A DNA stretch of 64,000 nucleotides from Molossus alvarezi (taxonomy: Eukaryota > Chordata > Mammalia > Chiroptera > Molossidae): positions 17,196,501 to 17,260,500 of the forward strand of contig CM073886.1 in the NCBI GenBank assembly GCA_037176705.1, given 5' to 3'. The notes beneath the pieces are model-generated. The model did not search any database. It saw only the letters and a list, made by a program, of their open reading frames with translations, and was not told the origin of the DNA. Position 1 is the stretch's first letter. Every line of letters starts with the position of its first letter. Both the position numbers and the translations under genes were made by a program. Positions 26,801 through 44,615 of this stretch are shown here, piece by piece.

Positions 26801-27588
26801 GAGTGGAGGCAAGGAGACAGATTCTTTTCCAAAAATTACAGCAGATATCACATTGTACTACAAATAAGACACAGTCAAAGACCACTGCTGTTGCACGGGG
26901 ACTTAATATTTGTATAACATTAGTAAAAATGGTATGTGGGCAGTTGGATCAGTTGTAATCCTCCAGAAGGGCAGATAAACCTTGCTGCCTCCTCCTCTTC
27001 TATGGCAGAAACTGGAGGGAAGAGGAGGGCACAAAGGATTAAAATGAACCACTTGGAAAAAGGTCATAGTAGGTCATAGGGCATTACTTTCTATCTTTAT
27101 TATTATTTTGAGCATTTCTGCAGTTAGTAAAAACCATAAAGTCACTCTAGTTAAAGTAACCTGGAAATGTTTCTAACTAAGCCTATAAAAAAAGTTTAAA
27201 CAAGCTTTTTCTTCCTGGGAATAAAAACTCCCTTCCTTATTAGAGTCCAGCATAAATCATTGACAACTGCCCTATATAAGCAGGGTTAATCTAGATCATA
27301 TGTATTAAATGTCTACAAGGCCTGGTTAACTTACTAATATTTCTATGTGGGAGCTAAAGCCACTGAGATGGTCCTCAAAATCTGAGGAGGAGGAGGAACA
27401 TTTCCCAAGATGTCTTACCGCTGCACACATTCCTTCACCACTTCATACTGGCCGATGGAAGCAGCTGTATGGAGATCCAAGGGTACAGCCAGTTCCTCCC
27501 AGCTGACCTGTGCACCCAGCCCATGCCACATGGACAAGCTGCGGGTCAGGAGTTCTGGCTCACTGGCTTCATCGCTGAGCTCCGACAT
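118..27588 (-). CDS. ANKS3: ANKS3, ankyrin repeat and SAM domain protein 3 (coding exons 1-9; 3' part off the left edge)
   Basis: Nine exons with GT/AG borders and compatible phases join into the N-terminal part of ANKS3. Start ATG is at 27588-27586. Seen: a short leader, then about six ankyrin repeats (roughly residues 38-230, motifs such as [17 protein letters not shown] and [17 protein letters not shown]), then a low-complexity serine-rich region. The SAM and coiled-coil domains known for this family must lie left of position 1. Known for the family: ANKS3 binds ANKS6 and BICC1 and links to NEK8/NEK7 at the inversin compartment of primary cilia; its Asn96 is hydroxylated by FIH (HIF1AN). 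By my count Asn96 is present here in the run SVNVPTPEG. No frameshift or stop was seen in any exon. All introns carry SINEs. Near-identity to the remembered human protein in the ankyrin part makes the call secure. Confidence 0.96.
295..884 (+). mobile_element. L1 3'-end fragment (ORF2 C-terminus and 3' UTR)
   Basis: From about 330 the text matches the conserved L1 ORF2 3' part (gatatcacctcacacctgtc, then the gatgaatggataaagaagatatg and gaaataagtcagacaaagaaatacc segments). It is broken by deletions and is followed directly by a SINE. Confidence 0.85.
884..1117 (+). mobile_element. VES-type SINE
   Basis: tRNA-like head with A box (ttggttcagtggtaaagc) and B box (ggtttgactcc), CT-rich body, A tail. 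Inserted at the end of the L1 fragment. Confidence 0.9.
1117..1572. other. ANKS3 intron, no feature seen
   Basis: Intronic sequence beside coding exon 8. No coding or repeat signal that I can name. Confidence 0.5.
1573..1682 (-). CDS. ANKS3: ANKS3 coding exon 8
   Basis: Encodes [20 protein letters not shown] through [10 protein letters not shown]. Contains a second AGC-coded serine run. Acceptor ccgtcag, donor gtgagg; 110 nt, returns to phase 0. Confidence 0.93.
1800..1950 (+). repeat. L2-like fragment
   Basis: The phrase atgcctggcacacagggcactcagtgaac followed by ctgaatgaatga is the typical L2 3' end. Diverged. Confidence 0.6.
2189..2326 (-). CDS. ANKS3: ANKS3 coding exon 7 (serine run)
   Basis: Encodes [20 protein letters not shown] through [11 protein letters not shown]. 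The six-serine run is a pure AGC (CTG on plus) repeat next to the donor gtatgt. 138 nt, phase 1. Confidence 0.94.
2673..3276 (+). pseudogene. RPL18P: RPL18 processed pseudogene
   Basis: An intronless copy of ribosomal protein L18, running from near the start ([20 protein letters not shown]) to a degenerate SYKN end with an A tail at 3268-3276. Broken: the segment HTNS is followed by a stop at about 2856, where a few codons of the NRPPLSLS region are lost. Further frame changes follow, and a TAG lies at about 3098. The fragments [17 protein letters not shown] and [15 protein letters not shown] are easily recognised. It sits in an ANKS3 intron, opposite in strand to the gene. Lack of introns and the A tail indicate L1-driven retrocopying. 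Confidence 0.93.
3291..3502 (+). mobile_element. VES SINE form B
   Basis: Head ggcctggccggtatggctcactgg; ends ctctaaaatcaataaagaaaaaa. Head-to-tail with the following form-A copy. Confidence 0.93.
3503..3727 (+). mobile_element. VES SINE form A
   Basis: Head ccctggctggtttggctcag; ends cctcgggtgaggataaaaaa, followed by a GA dinucleotide run. Confidence 0.94.
3745..5560. other. ANKS3 intron; weak MIR-like patch only
   Basis: A long stretch without a gene. About 4535-4640 resembles a diverged MIR (ttgccaaatgtcccagagc). The rest shows nothing I can name. Confidence 0.4.
5561..5719 (-). CDS. ANKS3: ANKS3 coding exon 6
   Basis: Encodes [20 protein letters not shown] and on through basic and GPRALARIT segments to QPSCY. 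Acceptor cccacag, donor gtgagt; 159 nt, phase 1. A form-B SINE has landed only 36 bases upstream of its acceptor. Confidence 0.94.
5755..5957 (+). mobile_element. VES SINE form B with target duplication
   Basis: Flanked by aatttgtccag on both sides (about 5747 and 5959), so insertion is clear. It lies just upstream of the ANKS3 coding exon 6 acceptor. Confidence 0.93.
6287..6500 (+). mobile_element. VES SINE form B
   Basis: Head gcccgctgatgtggttcaatgg, tail aaatcaataaaaacatatg. Flanks share aagtcta. Confidence 0.9.
6673..6930 (-). mobile_element. VES SINE form A
   Basis: Reverse orientation, ends gccaaaccggccagggc at 6930. Target duplication ttagcaattttat on both sides. Contains a GGGA-rich run. 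Confidence 0.93.
6931..7913. other. ANKS3 intron, no feature seen
   Basis: About 980 bases with short spurious reading frames only and no repeat I can name with confidence. Confidence 0.4.
7914..8113 (+). mobile_element. VES SINE form B
   Basis: Head ctcggccagtgtggctcagtgg, tail ccaaaaaattcaataaaac. First half of a B-A pair. Confidence 0.91.
8119..8352 (+). mobile_element. VES SINE form A
   Basis: Head ctctggccggtttggctcag, end cttcgggtgaggataaaaaa followed by an impure A tail to about 8395. Confidence 0.93.
9489..9712 (-). mobile_element. VES SINE form A (nested in L1)
   Basis: Interrupts L1 between ttccagatt and agattgttt, giving a short flanking repeat. Well preserved B box in reverse (gggaaccgaacccgggtc-like). 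Confidence 0.93.
9927..10168 (-). mobile_element. VES SINE form A variant (nested in L1)
   Basis: Reverse copy; flanks gaaagttggttcattatt-like on the left and gaagttggtccattatt on the right show the split L1 site. Confidence 0.88.
10214..10436 (+). mobile_element. VES SINE form B (nested in L1)
   Basis: Target duplication atatatcatgttaaga on both sides (about 10198 and 10439). Confidence 0.92.
10561..10779 (-). mobile_element. VES SINE form B (nested in L1)
   Basis: Flanked by cagaaacttt at 10556 and at 10778. Confidence 0.9.
10876..10933 (+). repeat. (TCTA)n microsatellite
   Basis: About ten tandem tcta units, then a degenerate tatctgtatctat tail, abutting the next SINE. Confidence 0.95.
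10934..11130 (+). mobile_element. VES SINE form B
   Basis: Head ccctggccagtgtggctcag, tail aaaccaataaaaacatatc. Confidence 0.9.
11285..11540 (+). mobile_element. VES SINE form A (nested in L1)
   Basis: Flanked by gaaatcagagatata (about 11269 and 11545), a clear target duplication. Confidence 0.93.
11656..11899 (+). mobile_element. VES SINE form A (nested in L1)
   Basis: Head ccctggccggtttggctcag; end cctcagatgaggataaaaaa. Confidence 0.92.
11961..12178 (+). mobile_element. VES SINE form A, 3' truncated
   Basis: Head gccctggctggttttctcag; stops at atataaatataaaaat, without the terminal hairpin, directly before the next SINE. Confidence 0.88.
12180..12465 (+). mobile_element. VES SINE form A with doubled 3' end
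   Basis: The terminal hairpin is present twice: tccttgggtaaggataaaa then tccttgggtgaggattaaa at about 12403-12450. Confidence 0.9.
12478..12584 (+). mobile_element. tRNA-head-only SINE
   Basis: A VES form-A head with both pol III boxes that stops at gggcacgtacc and goes directly into an A-rich tail. The CT-rich body and terminal hairpin are absent. Compare 44389-44512, which ends at the same base. Confidence 0.85.
12599..12815 (+). mobile_element. VES SINE form B (nested in L1)
   Basis: The upstream flank attggtatatag repeats the sequence at about 11950, marking the same split site. Confidence 0.9.
13373..13618 (+). mobile_element. VES SINE form A (nested in L1)
   Basis: Flanked by aataaatgatgct (about 13360 and 13624). 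Confidence 0.92.
13738..13940 (+). mobile_element. VES SINE form A, 5' truncated (nested in L1)
   Basis: Begins inside the element at tcctgctaagggtgc, so the A box is missing. Ends cctcaggtgaggataaaaa. Confidence 0.88.
14001..14247 (-). mobile_element. VES SINE form A (nested in L1)
   Basis: Reverse copy; flanks gggcacagaga and gggcaagagaagg show the split L1. Confidence 0.92.
14369..14593 (+). mobile_element. VES SINE form A
   Basis: Head ggcctggccggtttggctcag, inserted in an A-rich L1 stretch; tail runs into (AAAAT)n to about 14660. Confidence 0.91.
14924..15059 (-). CDS. ANKS3: ANKS3 coding exon 5 (last ankyrin repeat)
   Basis: Encodes [20 protein letters not shown] and on to LYRSP. Acceptor ttttcacag, donor gtacct; 136 nt, phase 1. 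The exon lies between the SINE-riddled L1 and more SINEs but is itself intact. Confidence 0.94.
15060..15741. other. ANKS3 intron, no feature seen
   Basis: Intron upstream of coding exon 5. Nothing beyond short spurious frames. Confidence 0.4.
15742..15990 (+). mobile_element. VES SINE form A
   Basis: Head gccctggccagaatgggtcagc; tail ends in an (ATA)n run to 16011. Confidence 0.9.
16366..16612 (+). mobile_element. VES SINE form A
   Basis: Target duplication tacaatctgtagg on both sides (about 16350 and 16627). Confidence 0.94.
16694..16921 (-). mobile_element. VES SINE form B with internal duplication of the B box
   Basis: A 23-base unit (16834-16856, gggaatcgaaccagtgacc...) is repeated at 16857-16879 with one base different. 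It covers the pol III B box, so this copy carries two. Confidence 0.9.
16977..17037 (+). mobile_element. VES SINE form A, 3' end fragment
   Basis: Only ctctatctgaacaaaaatgg through tcctcaggtgagcat and the A tail. Confidence 0.8.
17038..17156. mobile_element. Mariner/Tc1-like miniature inverted-repeat element
   Basis: 119 bases with about 28-base imperfect terminal inverted repeats: ggtgggacaaaagtaggttt at the left, and the complement of the right end reads ggtaggacaaaaataggttt. The centre is AT-rich and non-coding. A TA follows the right end (ctatata). The left end abuts an A tail, so the TA target pair is not visible there. Confidence 0.75.
17157..17457. other. ANKS3 intron, AT-rich, no feature seen
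   Basis: Contains a short direct repeat (tagtttcagt at about 17281 and 17301). Nothing else named. Confidence 0.4.
17458..17661 (+). mobile_element. VES SINE form A, internally deleted
   Basis: Head gccctggccggtttggcttag; lacks part of the body before the CT tract; end cctcaggcaaggattaaaa. Confidence 0.9.
17662..18307. other. ANKS3 intron, no feature seen
   Basis: Moderate GC at first, then AT-rich; spurious reading frames only. Confidence 0.4.
18308..18520 (+). mobile_element. VES SINE form B
   Basis: Head gcctggctggtgtggctcag; tail aaatcaataaagaaaaaat; then a GA run. Confidence 0.93.
18625..18879 (+). mobile_element. VES SINE form A
   Basis: Flanked by taatacattca (about 18613 and 18880). 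Confidence 0.94.
19165..19413 (-). mobile_element. VES SINE form A
   Basis: Flanks acatttaaagta and acatttaatgta are a slightly diverged target duplication. Terminal hairpin here is tcctcaatcgagga. Confidence 0.92.
19440..20115 (+). mobile_element. Old L1-type fragments
   Basis: Phrases such as cagcactgtgcataatagtg, and the block at 19850-20050 (accaaaacaagatgtcac, ttggtgaggatgtgagaaaatg), match degraded L1 3' sequence. Confidence 0.65.
20120..20860 (-). mobile_element. Old L1 3' end, antisense
   Basis: Reads in reverse as the common L1M/HAL1 3' region (caatggtgtgcaaccatcac, ctgggtcacatggtaactc). It resumes at 21124 (atgtctattcagatcctttg) after a SINE. Confidence 0.8.
20850..20916 (+). repeat. 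(TG)n / (TA)n microsatellite
   Basis: Two TG tracts separated by tatatatatgcataaata. Confidence 0.95.
20917..21123 (-). mobile_element. VES SINE form A
   Basis: Reverse copy with a compensated terminal hairpin, tccttgctcaagga. Ends accggccagggc. Confidence 0.92.
21191..21442 (-). mobile_element. VES SINE form A
   Basis: Target duplication taattatctttttt at both ends (about 21180 and 21443). Confidence 0.94.
21476..21679 (+). mobile_element. VES SINE form B
   Basis: Head gcccggccagtgtggcttag; tail atcaataaagaaaaaaaaa, then a CA tract at 21690-21704. Confidence 0.93.
21960..22041 (-). CDS. ANKS3: ANKS3 coding exon 4 (ankyrin repeat)
   Basis: Encodes [18 protein letters not shown] through YFLNH between acceptor cttgcag and donor gtaagt. 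82 nt, restores phase 0. A Tyr sits where I recall Cys in human (EPICGF). Confidence 0.94.
22319..22548 (-). mobile_element. VES SINE form A
   Basis: Target duplication gcccttgctatct on both sides. Confidence 0.94.
22925..23118 (+). mobile_element. VES SINE form B
   Basis: Head tccagccggtgtggctcagtgg; first half of a B-A pair. Confidence 0.92.
23122..23367 (+). mobile_element. VES SINE form A
   Basis: Head accctggccggtttggctcag; end ccttgggtgaggataaaaa. Confidence 0.93.
23390..23695 (+). mobile_element. L1-type 3' end
   Basis: The phrase gtatacctgaaacctgtataa and the end aattcaataaaaataaagg are a typical L1 3' UTR end. Confidence 0.65.
23940..24176 (+). mobile_element. VES SINE form A
   Basis: Flanked by gaaaatgatgttcag (about 23925 and 24179). 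Confidence 0.93.
24240..24345 (+). mobile_element. Short L1 3' UTR fragment
   Basis: Ends gggaacatctgtaatac, tttcaacaataaag and an A-rich tail; the same ending appears near 10820 and 44520. Confidence 0.65.
24549..24670 (-). CDS. ANKS3: ANKS3 coding exon 3 (ankyrin repeat)
   Basis: Encodes [18 protein letters not shown] through SGANANV. Bordered by cttgaag acceptor and gtgatt donor; 122 nt, phase 2 at the end. Confidence 0.94.
24863..25061 (-). CDS. ANKS3: ANKS3 coding exon 2 (ankyrin repeats 1-2)
   Basis: Starts after tttag and ends in CAG before gtgagc. Encodes [18 protein letters not shown] through YFLLQ. Contains the FIH target asparagine (residue 96 by count). 199 nt, leaves phase 0. 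Confidence 0.95.
25100..25232 (-). mobile_element. MER20 fragment
   Basis: Contains gatactgctaaacatcctac and ccaaattgtcagcagtgcc, characteristic of MER20. Which end is missing fixes the strand only loosely. Confidence 0.8.
25233..26227. other. ANKS3 intron, no feature seen
   Basis: Mixed-composition intron; no exon signal matched any expected ANKS3 segment here. Confidence 0.4.
26228..26406 (+). mobile_element. VES SINE form B, shortened
   Basis: Head gccctggctggtatggctcag; body partly deleted. First half of a B-A pair. Confidence 0.9.
26407..26660 (+). mobile_element. VES SINE form A
   Basis: Head gccctggccagtttggctcag; end cctctggtgaggattaaaa. Confidence 0.92.
26728..26958 (+). other. 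Unassigned small ORF ([15 protein letters not shown]...)
   Basis: A 76-codon open frame from an ATG at 26728, open upstream to 26686. It sits directly after a SINE tail and has a hydrophilic composition ([15 protein letters not shown]). I do not recognise it. It may be a retrocopy piece or chance. It runs opposite to ANKS3. Confidence 0.25.
27419..27588 (-). CDS. ANKS3: ANKS3 coding exon 1 (start codon)
   Basis: Codes [14 protein letters not shown] onward to ECVQ and ends in phase 2 before the donor gtaag (complement of 27414-27418). The reading frame is open upstream of the ATG to 27660, but matching the human start places translation at 27588. Confidence 0.95.
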
Positions 27589-28020
27589 CACTGTGGAGGG
27601 AGGCCCAGGGGTTAGATCTTTCTTTCCTGGTGGTTCCAGGCAATTAAACAGGATGGTCATATTCCTACCTGCAGTATGCAGGCAGCTATGTCACTATCTT
27701 AGCAGACTGCTACCCAATGCAGTCAACTCCTTCCTGGGACTGACTTAGACAACTTTCTTTCATTAAATGTTGTATGATTTTATGAGCTTGTCAAGAGACA
27801 GAAACAGAAAAGTATATATGGTGAGTCATAAACTACAGTGTATATTTTCCTTCATTAATCTTCAGGCCCCACATTCTAAAAAGGGTATTTTCCAGGAACT
27901 CAAGAAGTCTGACAACCTCTTGTATGGTCAATAAAGAAATGCTGATTGGGTCAGTGGACCAAATCAGCTCTTAGGTGTGGCGGGAAAGAACCCTGGGCTT
28001 AGACCAAAATTCAGTTCTGC

Positions 28021-28254
28021 TGCCTTGGCCGGGTGGCTCAGTTGTTTGGAGCATTGTCCCGTAAACCAAAAGGTTGTGGGTCTGATTCCAGTCAGGGCAC
28101 ATACCTAGATTGTGGGTCCAATCCCTGGTCGGGGCACAAACGGGAGGCAACTGATCAATGTTTCTTCCTCTTTCTCTTTGTCTCCCCCCCCCCATCCCTT
28201 TCTCTCCCCCTAAAAAAATATCAATAGAAACACAACCTCTGGTGAGGATTAAAA
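28021..28254 (+). mobile_element. VES-type SINE
   Basis: Head ccttggccgggtggctcagttg; the end mixes form B (tatcaatag) and form A (cctctggtgaggatt) features. Confidence 0.88.
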
Positions 28255-28269
28255 AAATTAGCTCTGCTA

Positions 28270-28760
28270 CTTAGCATCTCTCATCTGCAATTCTTCACTG
28301 TCTAATGGATACATAATATCTCAAAGGGCTGCTGTTAAAGACACATGGAAGAACAAGTAAACAAACAATGGCACATTCATAGGATGGAATGCTGCAACTT
28401 GGCAATAAGCAGAAAGAACAATAGTTTATACATACAACATAACATATAACACATGAACCAATCTCAAACACATTGAGCTAAAAGCCAGACTCAAAGGCTA
28501 CCTACTGTATAATTCCATTTATATGGCTTTCTAGAAAAGACAAAATAAAATGGTTGGAGAACAGATTAGTAGTACAGGGGTTGGGGGAGGAGGGTGCACA
28601 AAGGGTTAGCAAGAGGGAATTTGGGGGTGATGGACCAGTTCTGCATCGTAATTGGTGGATATGTGACTCTATGTATTTATCAAAACTCAGAGACCTAAAC
28701 ACCAAATGAGTGAATTTTACTGTATGTAAAATTTTTAAACAAATAAATTTTGAAAAAAAT
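28270..28760 (+). mobile_element. Old L1 3' end
   Basis: Contains gtataattccatttatatgg and gtgaattttactgtatgtaaa, standard L1M 3' sequence. Confidence 0.75.
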
Positions 28761-29880
28761 TGAGAGCCCCTACCACAGAAACTAGGATGTGACTGGTGTT
28801 CAGCAAATGTTAAGTGACTAGGAATCTTCCTATGCATCCCCTGAAAGTGGGATAGGACAAAACCAGAAAGAAGAGTCTATGATTATGATAGCCCTTTATT
28901 CTGGGAATCCTACCCAAATAGGCCAATTCATTAGCTTCCTAGTAGAACTCTAAGGTCCAGGAGTGACATCTGTCTCCTATTCTGGTGGGAAAGAAAAAGA
29001 AAGCAAGTGTAGAAAAGGGAGAGAAAGAGAAAACCAAAAAAGACTACATGCAGTTCAGATGGGGTAAAGGTACCACAGCAGTTCACAGATGCCACTCAGA
29101 CCTCAGTACCTACTACCGAATGACAGCCAAGGTGTCCAAACAACAAACAAGCTGCCAATTTGGGGGACAAATGATTGTAGGTCCTTTGCAAGAGTATGTG
29201 TACATGTAAAGGGGCCTACAGGTAACAAAATTTGGAGCAAAGCCCTGCCTGCTTGGAACCACCGCCTTTCACACTAGCAAGGCCTGAGTTCAAGCAGCTC
29301 TCACTTCGCAGGTGACAACCCTCAACCCAAGCAGTCCTGACCCACAGAGCCTGGGTTAGAAGCCAAATAAGCTGAGTGTCAGTTCAGAGCGCCTTTCAAC
29401 ACACCTCTCAAGCTTTCTGTGGATGTATCTCTTCTACTCCAAATGCCTCCTGTAGGTGGGGCCCAAGTTATCTCTTTTATTATTAGATGCTCATATATCC
29501 GACACCCTGAAGAGTGCTGAGGGACAATCAGAACCAAGCCCCTGATCAAGGAGCTTAAGGAGAGAGAATCTGGATGCAAAGGGACCATAAAGCTATTATT
29601 TATTACTTCCTTCTCACCCTGCCACATGCCAGACTCTCTACAATGACGCGGTATTCATGCATAACATGATTATATTTGAACATTGGTAGAAAATGTCTTT
29701 TACTTATCACTTGCAGAATTTATCTCAAAGAAGTAGTACTACGGGTGGGACCTTTCTTCACCCTACCTTTTGGTTCTGTACATTTTGTAAAATACTAAGT
29801 ATCCATTACGTTAACTTAAGAAAAAAAGGATGACGGTGGTGGTCGACCCTCACAACCACGGCCAAGAGATCTGTAAAAAC
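28761..29880. other. ANKS3 first intron, no feature seen
   Basis: Purine-rich at 28985-29060; otherwise nothing that I can name before the CpG island. Confidence 0.4.
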
Positions 29881-30196
29881 CCGGGGGCATGCCCTCCCGC
29901 CCTGGCTCGTGGGCCCTCCGCGGGGCCTGGGTGTCCCAGCCTCGTTCTCAGGCCCCAGGGAGGGGCCCTAGGGAAGAACCCGAGCACCTACAGCACAGAC
30001 GTCCCTTGGCGCCTCCTTCCAGTAACCCTACACGGAATGCGGCTTTATCTTTCCCGCTCCACAGCTGCAGCAGCAAAAGCTCCGAGCCATACGCTCACAG
30101 CGCGAGCAAGCGCAGGGCTGAGACGCCCCGCTCCGGGCTGCGCAGGTGGGCAGCAGGTGCCGGCACCAAGCGTGGCCGAGCCGCCGGGGACCCTAC

Positions 30197-30330
30197 CTGC
30201 GCTGGGCCTCGAGCCCTGGGCTGACTTCAGCCAGCTGCTGCCGCCGACCCTGCGTCCGCTAGCTTCTGAGCTCCTCCCACGGGACCCGCTCTCCGCCGCA
30301 CGCGTCTGGGACCCCTCCACGCCGGCTACC
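30197..30330 (-). other. ANKS3: Probable ANKS3 non-coding exon 1
   Basis: A donor gtaggg (complement of 30191-30196) ends a GC-rich segment in the right place and strand for the ANKS3 5' UTR exon. The 5' limit is a guess. Confidence 0.5.
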
Positions 30331-30739
30331 TCAGCGCTTGGACCCCCCGCCCTGCTCCCGCCCCGGAAGTGGTTGCAGAGGCGCGGAGCACGCCGGGACG
30401 CTCGCGGAGCCGCGGAGCCGCTCTCGACGCTGTGGAATTCGTCGGTCCCACACCCGGCCCTTCCCGTCAGCTCGCGGCTCTCTGTTTGACGCCCGCTTCA
30501 GCCAATGAGCAGGGGGAGTGCGCCTGCCCCGCCCCCTCCACTGACCATAGGAACAAATCCCATTGCAAGAGACGCCAGACGGCCAAGCCCCGAAAGAGGC
30601 GCGGGGAGTGGGGCGCGAGGAGAGGGGCGCGGGGGTGGGGGTGGAGGCGGTTGGCAGTCCAGTAAAGTAAGACTGCTGAGAGGGGATCCGAGGCGGTGAA
30701 AGGCTCAGTATTTGCGCCGCGGCCCAATGGAGCGACCGC

Positions 30740-30806
30740 GACCGCAGGGATGGGCTGAAGACTGCTTATAGCCCTGTCAGGACCGCGCAGGAAGAGGAGG
30801 CCGAAG
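30740..30806 (+). other. DNAAF8: Probable DNAAF8 non-coding exon 1
   Basis: A segment ending gaggccgaag before donor gtgagg at 30807. Fits a first exon spliced to the acceptor at 32324. The 5' limit is a guess. Confidence 0.45.
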
Positions 30807-31050
30807 GTGAGGGGCCTCGGACCTGCCGCAGCTGCAGAGCTAAATGTCGGGAGTAGGACGGAATGCGGGGGAGACAGGGACTGGTAATGCGTGGAAAGAC
30901 AGACGCTGGGATTTCCGGTTTCGGAGTATTAAGCATTTAAAACCTGACCCCGGAGGCCGTTGGCGTCTAGTTGTCATAACAACCACCCGCCTCGGATCTG
31001 GGGTCGGGGGCGGGGCTTTGGGCGGGGCTAACGGGCTGCAGCCAAAAAAC

Positions 31051-32099
31051 GGATATGTATTAATAAGAGTCGGGATTCGGAGGAACTAAACTTGAGCTGC
31101 TGGTTCGCGTATCATTTGGCCTCACTCTCATCTGCTGAATGAGCCAAGCTCCTCAGTTTGACGTCCAGGACCCTTCACGATCTGGTCCGTTTTATTTCAT
31201 TTGACACCTTCCTGCCCCAAGCTTGTTGGCAATTTTCACTCCTCTGAGACACTGTACATGTTCCTCCCGCAGCCCATAATGTCTTTCCCTTTCCCTGCAT
31301 TGCCTTGTCCACCTAAAGAATTTATCCATCTCCGGTAGCCCCCTTCACCTACGCGATTCTGTTGTCCTCTGATCAGCCCTGCATCCAGAAAACATCCCAT
31401 GCTATATGTACTACATGCGACCCAGTTCCCAGTTCTGGGTGCACCAAGCTTCTGTCTCCGCTCTTGTAAGCACAGAAGAAGCAAGAAGCCTCCACTCACG
31501 TTTTCTGCTACTACAGTGACGGGAGCCCTGCTGCAGAATGATAGTCGGCTAGGGCTGGAGCAGGTGTTGTCTTCCCATTTTATAGGCACAGCTGCCTCCC
31601 AGGTTTCAAGGGATCTCCAGGCTCTGGCTCCAGAAGTACCATCATCCCACATTCCTTAAGTCCCCTTGACCCTTGAGGGGCTGGGCCTTTTCCTTTTAGA
31701 CTGAGATACAAAAGGAGGGCTGTTTCAGTGCCTGGGTATAAGGGATTAAATTGAGTGATGACTCAAAAAAAAAAAAAAAATCTGGGAATTCTAAAATATC
31801 TCTTTCTTTGTAAGGGAGTAGGAAAAGTAGTGGGGCCTAAAATCCTCTCTAATTTTGATACAAATTCTATCTTTGCCATTTACTAACAATATAATTCTCT
31901 GAGCCTAGAAAATGTAGATAATAATAGTATTTATGTTATATGAGATATATATAGTTTACATATGTCTATGTATCATAGACATGTAATTTTATGCATCATA
32001 TACCTATATACATACATCATTGCATATCAATACATATATATATTATCATATATCATTTTATATATATATATAAAATCTTTGGCCTCCGTACTGCACTAC

Positions 32100-32103
<4 letters not shown>
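31051..32103. other. DNAAF8 intron 1; AT-rich palindromic patch
   Basis: No gene. 31995-32075 is a run of interleaved TATATA and ATCATA words able to fold back on itself. Confidence 0.5.

Positions 32104-32135
<32 letters not shown>
32104..32135 (+). repeat. (CA)16 microsatellite
   Basis: An uninterrupted CA tract of about 32 bases in DNAAF8 intron 1. Confidence 0.97.
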
Positions 32136-32137
<2 letters not shown>

Positions 32138-32324
32138 GCAGGGCACAGTGCTTGGCATTCAGTAATAGGAACCTGCAGAACCAGAAGGGAAATGGGGTAG
32201 AAGGTCTTTGAGTTCATTTTTATCCCCCACAAAGTGGTAGATGTTTTAAAAAGGCAGCCGCAGCTCTTGATCCTTGGTCCCTGAATATTGTCACCTCACC
32301 CCACCCCCTCCGCATTCTCTGCAG

Positions 32325-43690
<11,366 letters not shown>

Positions 43691-44388
43691 GGCAGAGTGT
43701 CCTGGCCAGGCCCTCAGTAGGAAATCTCGGGGCCCTGGAGGACACTCTTGGGCCAGGGACTGCCAGGGAGGTCCTGGTGACTCCTCTGGGCCAACTATAG
43801 ATCCCTCTGGGACTGGATCTTAGGAGATTAGCGGGATGTTTGACTCTGTCAACTCTTCTAGGCCGTCATGGTCCCTTCGCTCTCCTCCCATGTTTCCATT
43901 AGCAGTGCTTTTGCAGCACACAGCCTCTCGGACTGTGATCTGTCACCTAGCCCTCTGTTACAATTTGGTCAGAACATTTTCATGCATTTAGAGCTAAGAT
44001 GCCAGCACAAACTTGAACATACAGCATGATGACAACTCACGTGACCCCAATCTTCTGAAAGGGCCTGGAAGGAAAACCCACGAAGACGATGGTTTTGTTC
44101 CAATTGTGGAACTGCAAGCCTATTCATCTTTGTCCATTTCTGCATTTTTTATCTTTAATGTGCATCTGTTATTTCCATCATACAAGGGTTTTTAAAACCA
44201 CAAAACGTAAGTTAAACATATTTAGAGAATTTTAGGCTAGAAAGGGCCTTGAAAGAGAACTTAGCCTGATTTTCTGGGTCCCTGGATACTTGCTATTTTG
44301 TATATTTAAATTAACACACTACGCACACACCAAATGAACTTTTGATTGAAATGTGATTTCTCTTTTTTCTTTAAAACACAAAGTCATG
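43691..44388. other. DNAAF8 3' UTR and flank
   Basis: 43690-43800 holds the shifted C-terminal frame. No AATAAA is seen before 44592, which lies in an L1-like tail, so the transcript end is not fixed. Confidence 0.5.
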
Positions 44389-44512
44389 CCCTGGCCAGTT
44401 TGGCTCAGCAGTTGAGCATCGGCCTGCGGACCAGAGAGTCCCAGGTTTGGTTCCCGCTAGGGGCACGTACCACACACACACACACACAAAAACCAAAACA
44501 AACAAACAAAAA
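44389..44512 (+). mobile_element. tRNA-head-only SINE
   Basis: Head with both pol III boxes, then gggcacgtacc and directly a CA/A-rich tail. Flanking duplication acaaagtcatg (44377 and 44513) shows it inserted as this short form. Confidence 0.9.
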
Positions 44513-44515
44513 ACA

Positions 44516-44615
44516 CAAAGTCATGCTGGGGTGGGGGCAGGATTGGGAGGAGGGTGTCAATGGGGGGAAAAGGAGAAACATCTGTTATAAAAATAAAAAC
44601 AATGAAAAAAAGACA
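44516..44615 (+). mobile_element. Short L1 3' UTR fragment
   Basis: Phrases gggaggagggtgtcaatgg and ggagaaacatctgttata match the L1 3' ends near 24280 and 53400. Confidence 0.65.

Larger units (their letters stand above)
29880..31050. promoter_or_regulatory. Shared CpG-island promoter of ANKS3 (minus) and DNAAF8 (plus)
   Basis: Dense CpG and GC boxes over about 1.2 kb, in sharp contrast to the AT-rich flanks. CCAAT boxes: cagccaatgagc at 30497 and gcccaatgga at 30721. The X-box-like palindrome GTTGTCATAACAAC is at 30970-30983. The two genes point away from it. Start sites are inferred, not seen. Confidence 0.85.

Noticed and set aside
29830..30489. A 219-codon open frame through the CpG island
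   Set aside because: High GC removes stop codons; composition is Pro/Ala/Arg-rich, no family match, and it overlaps the promoter and ANKS3 exon 1 antisense.
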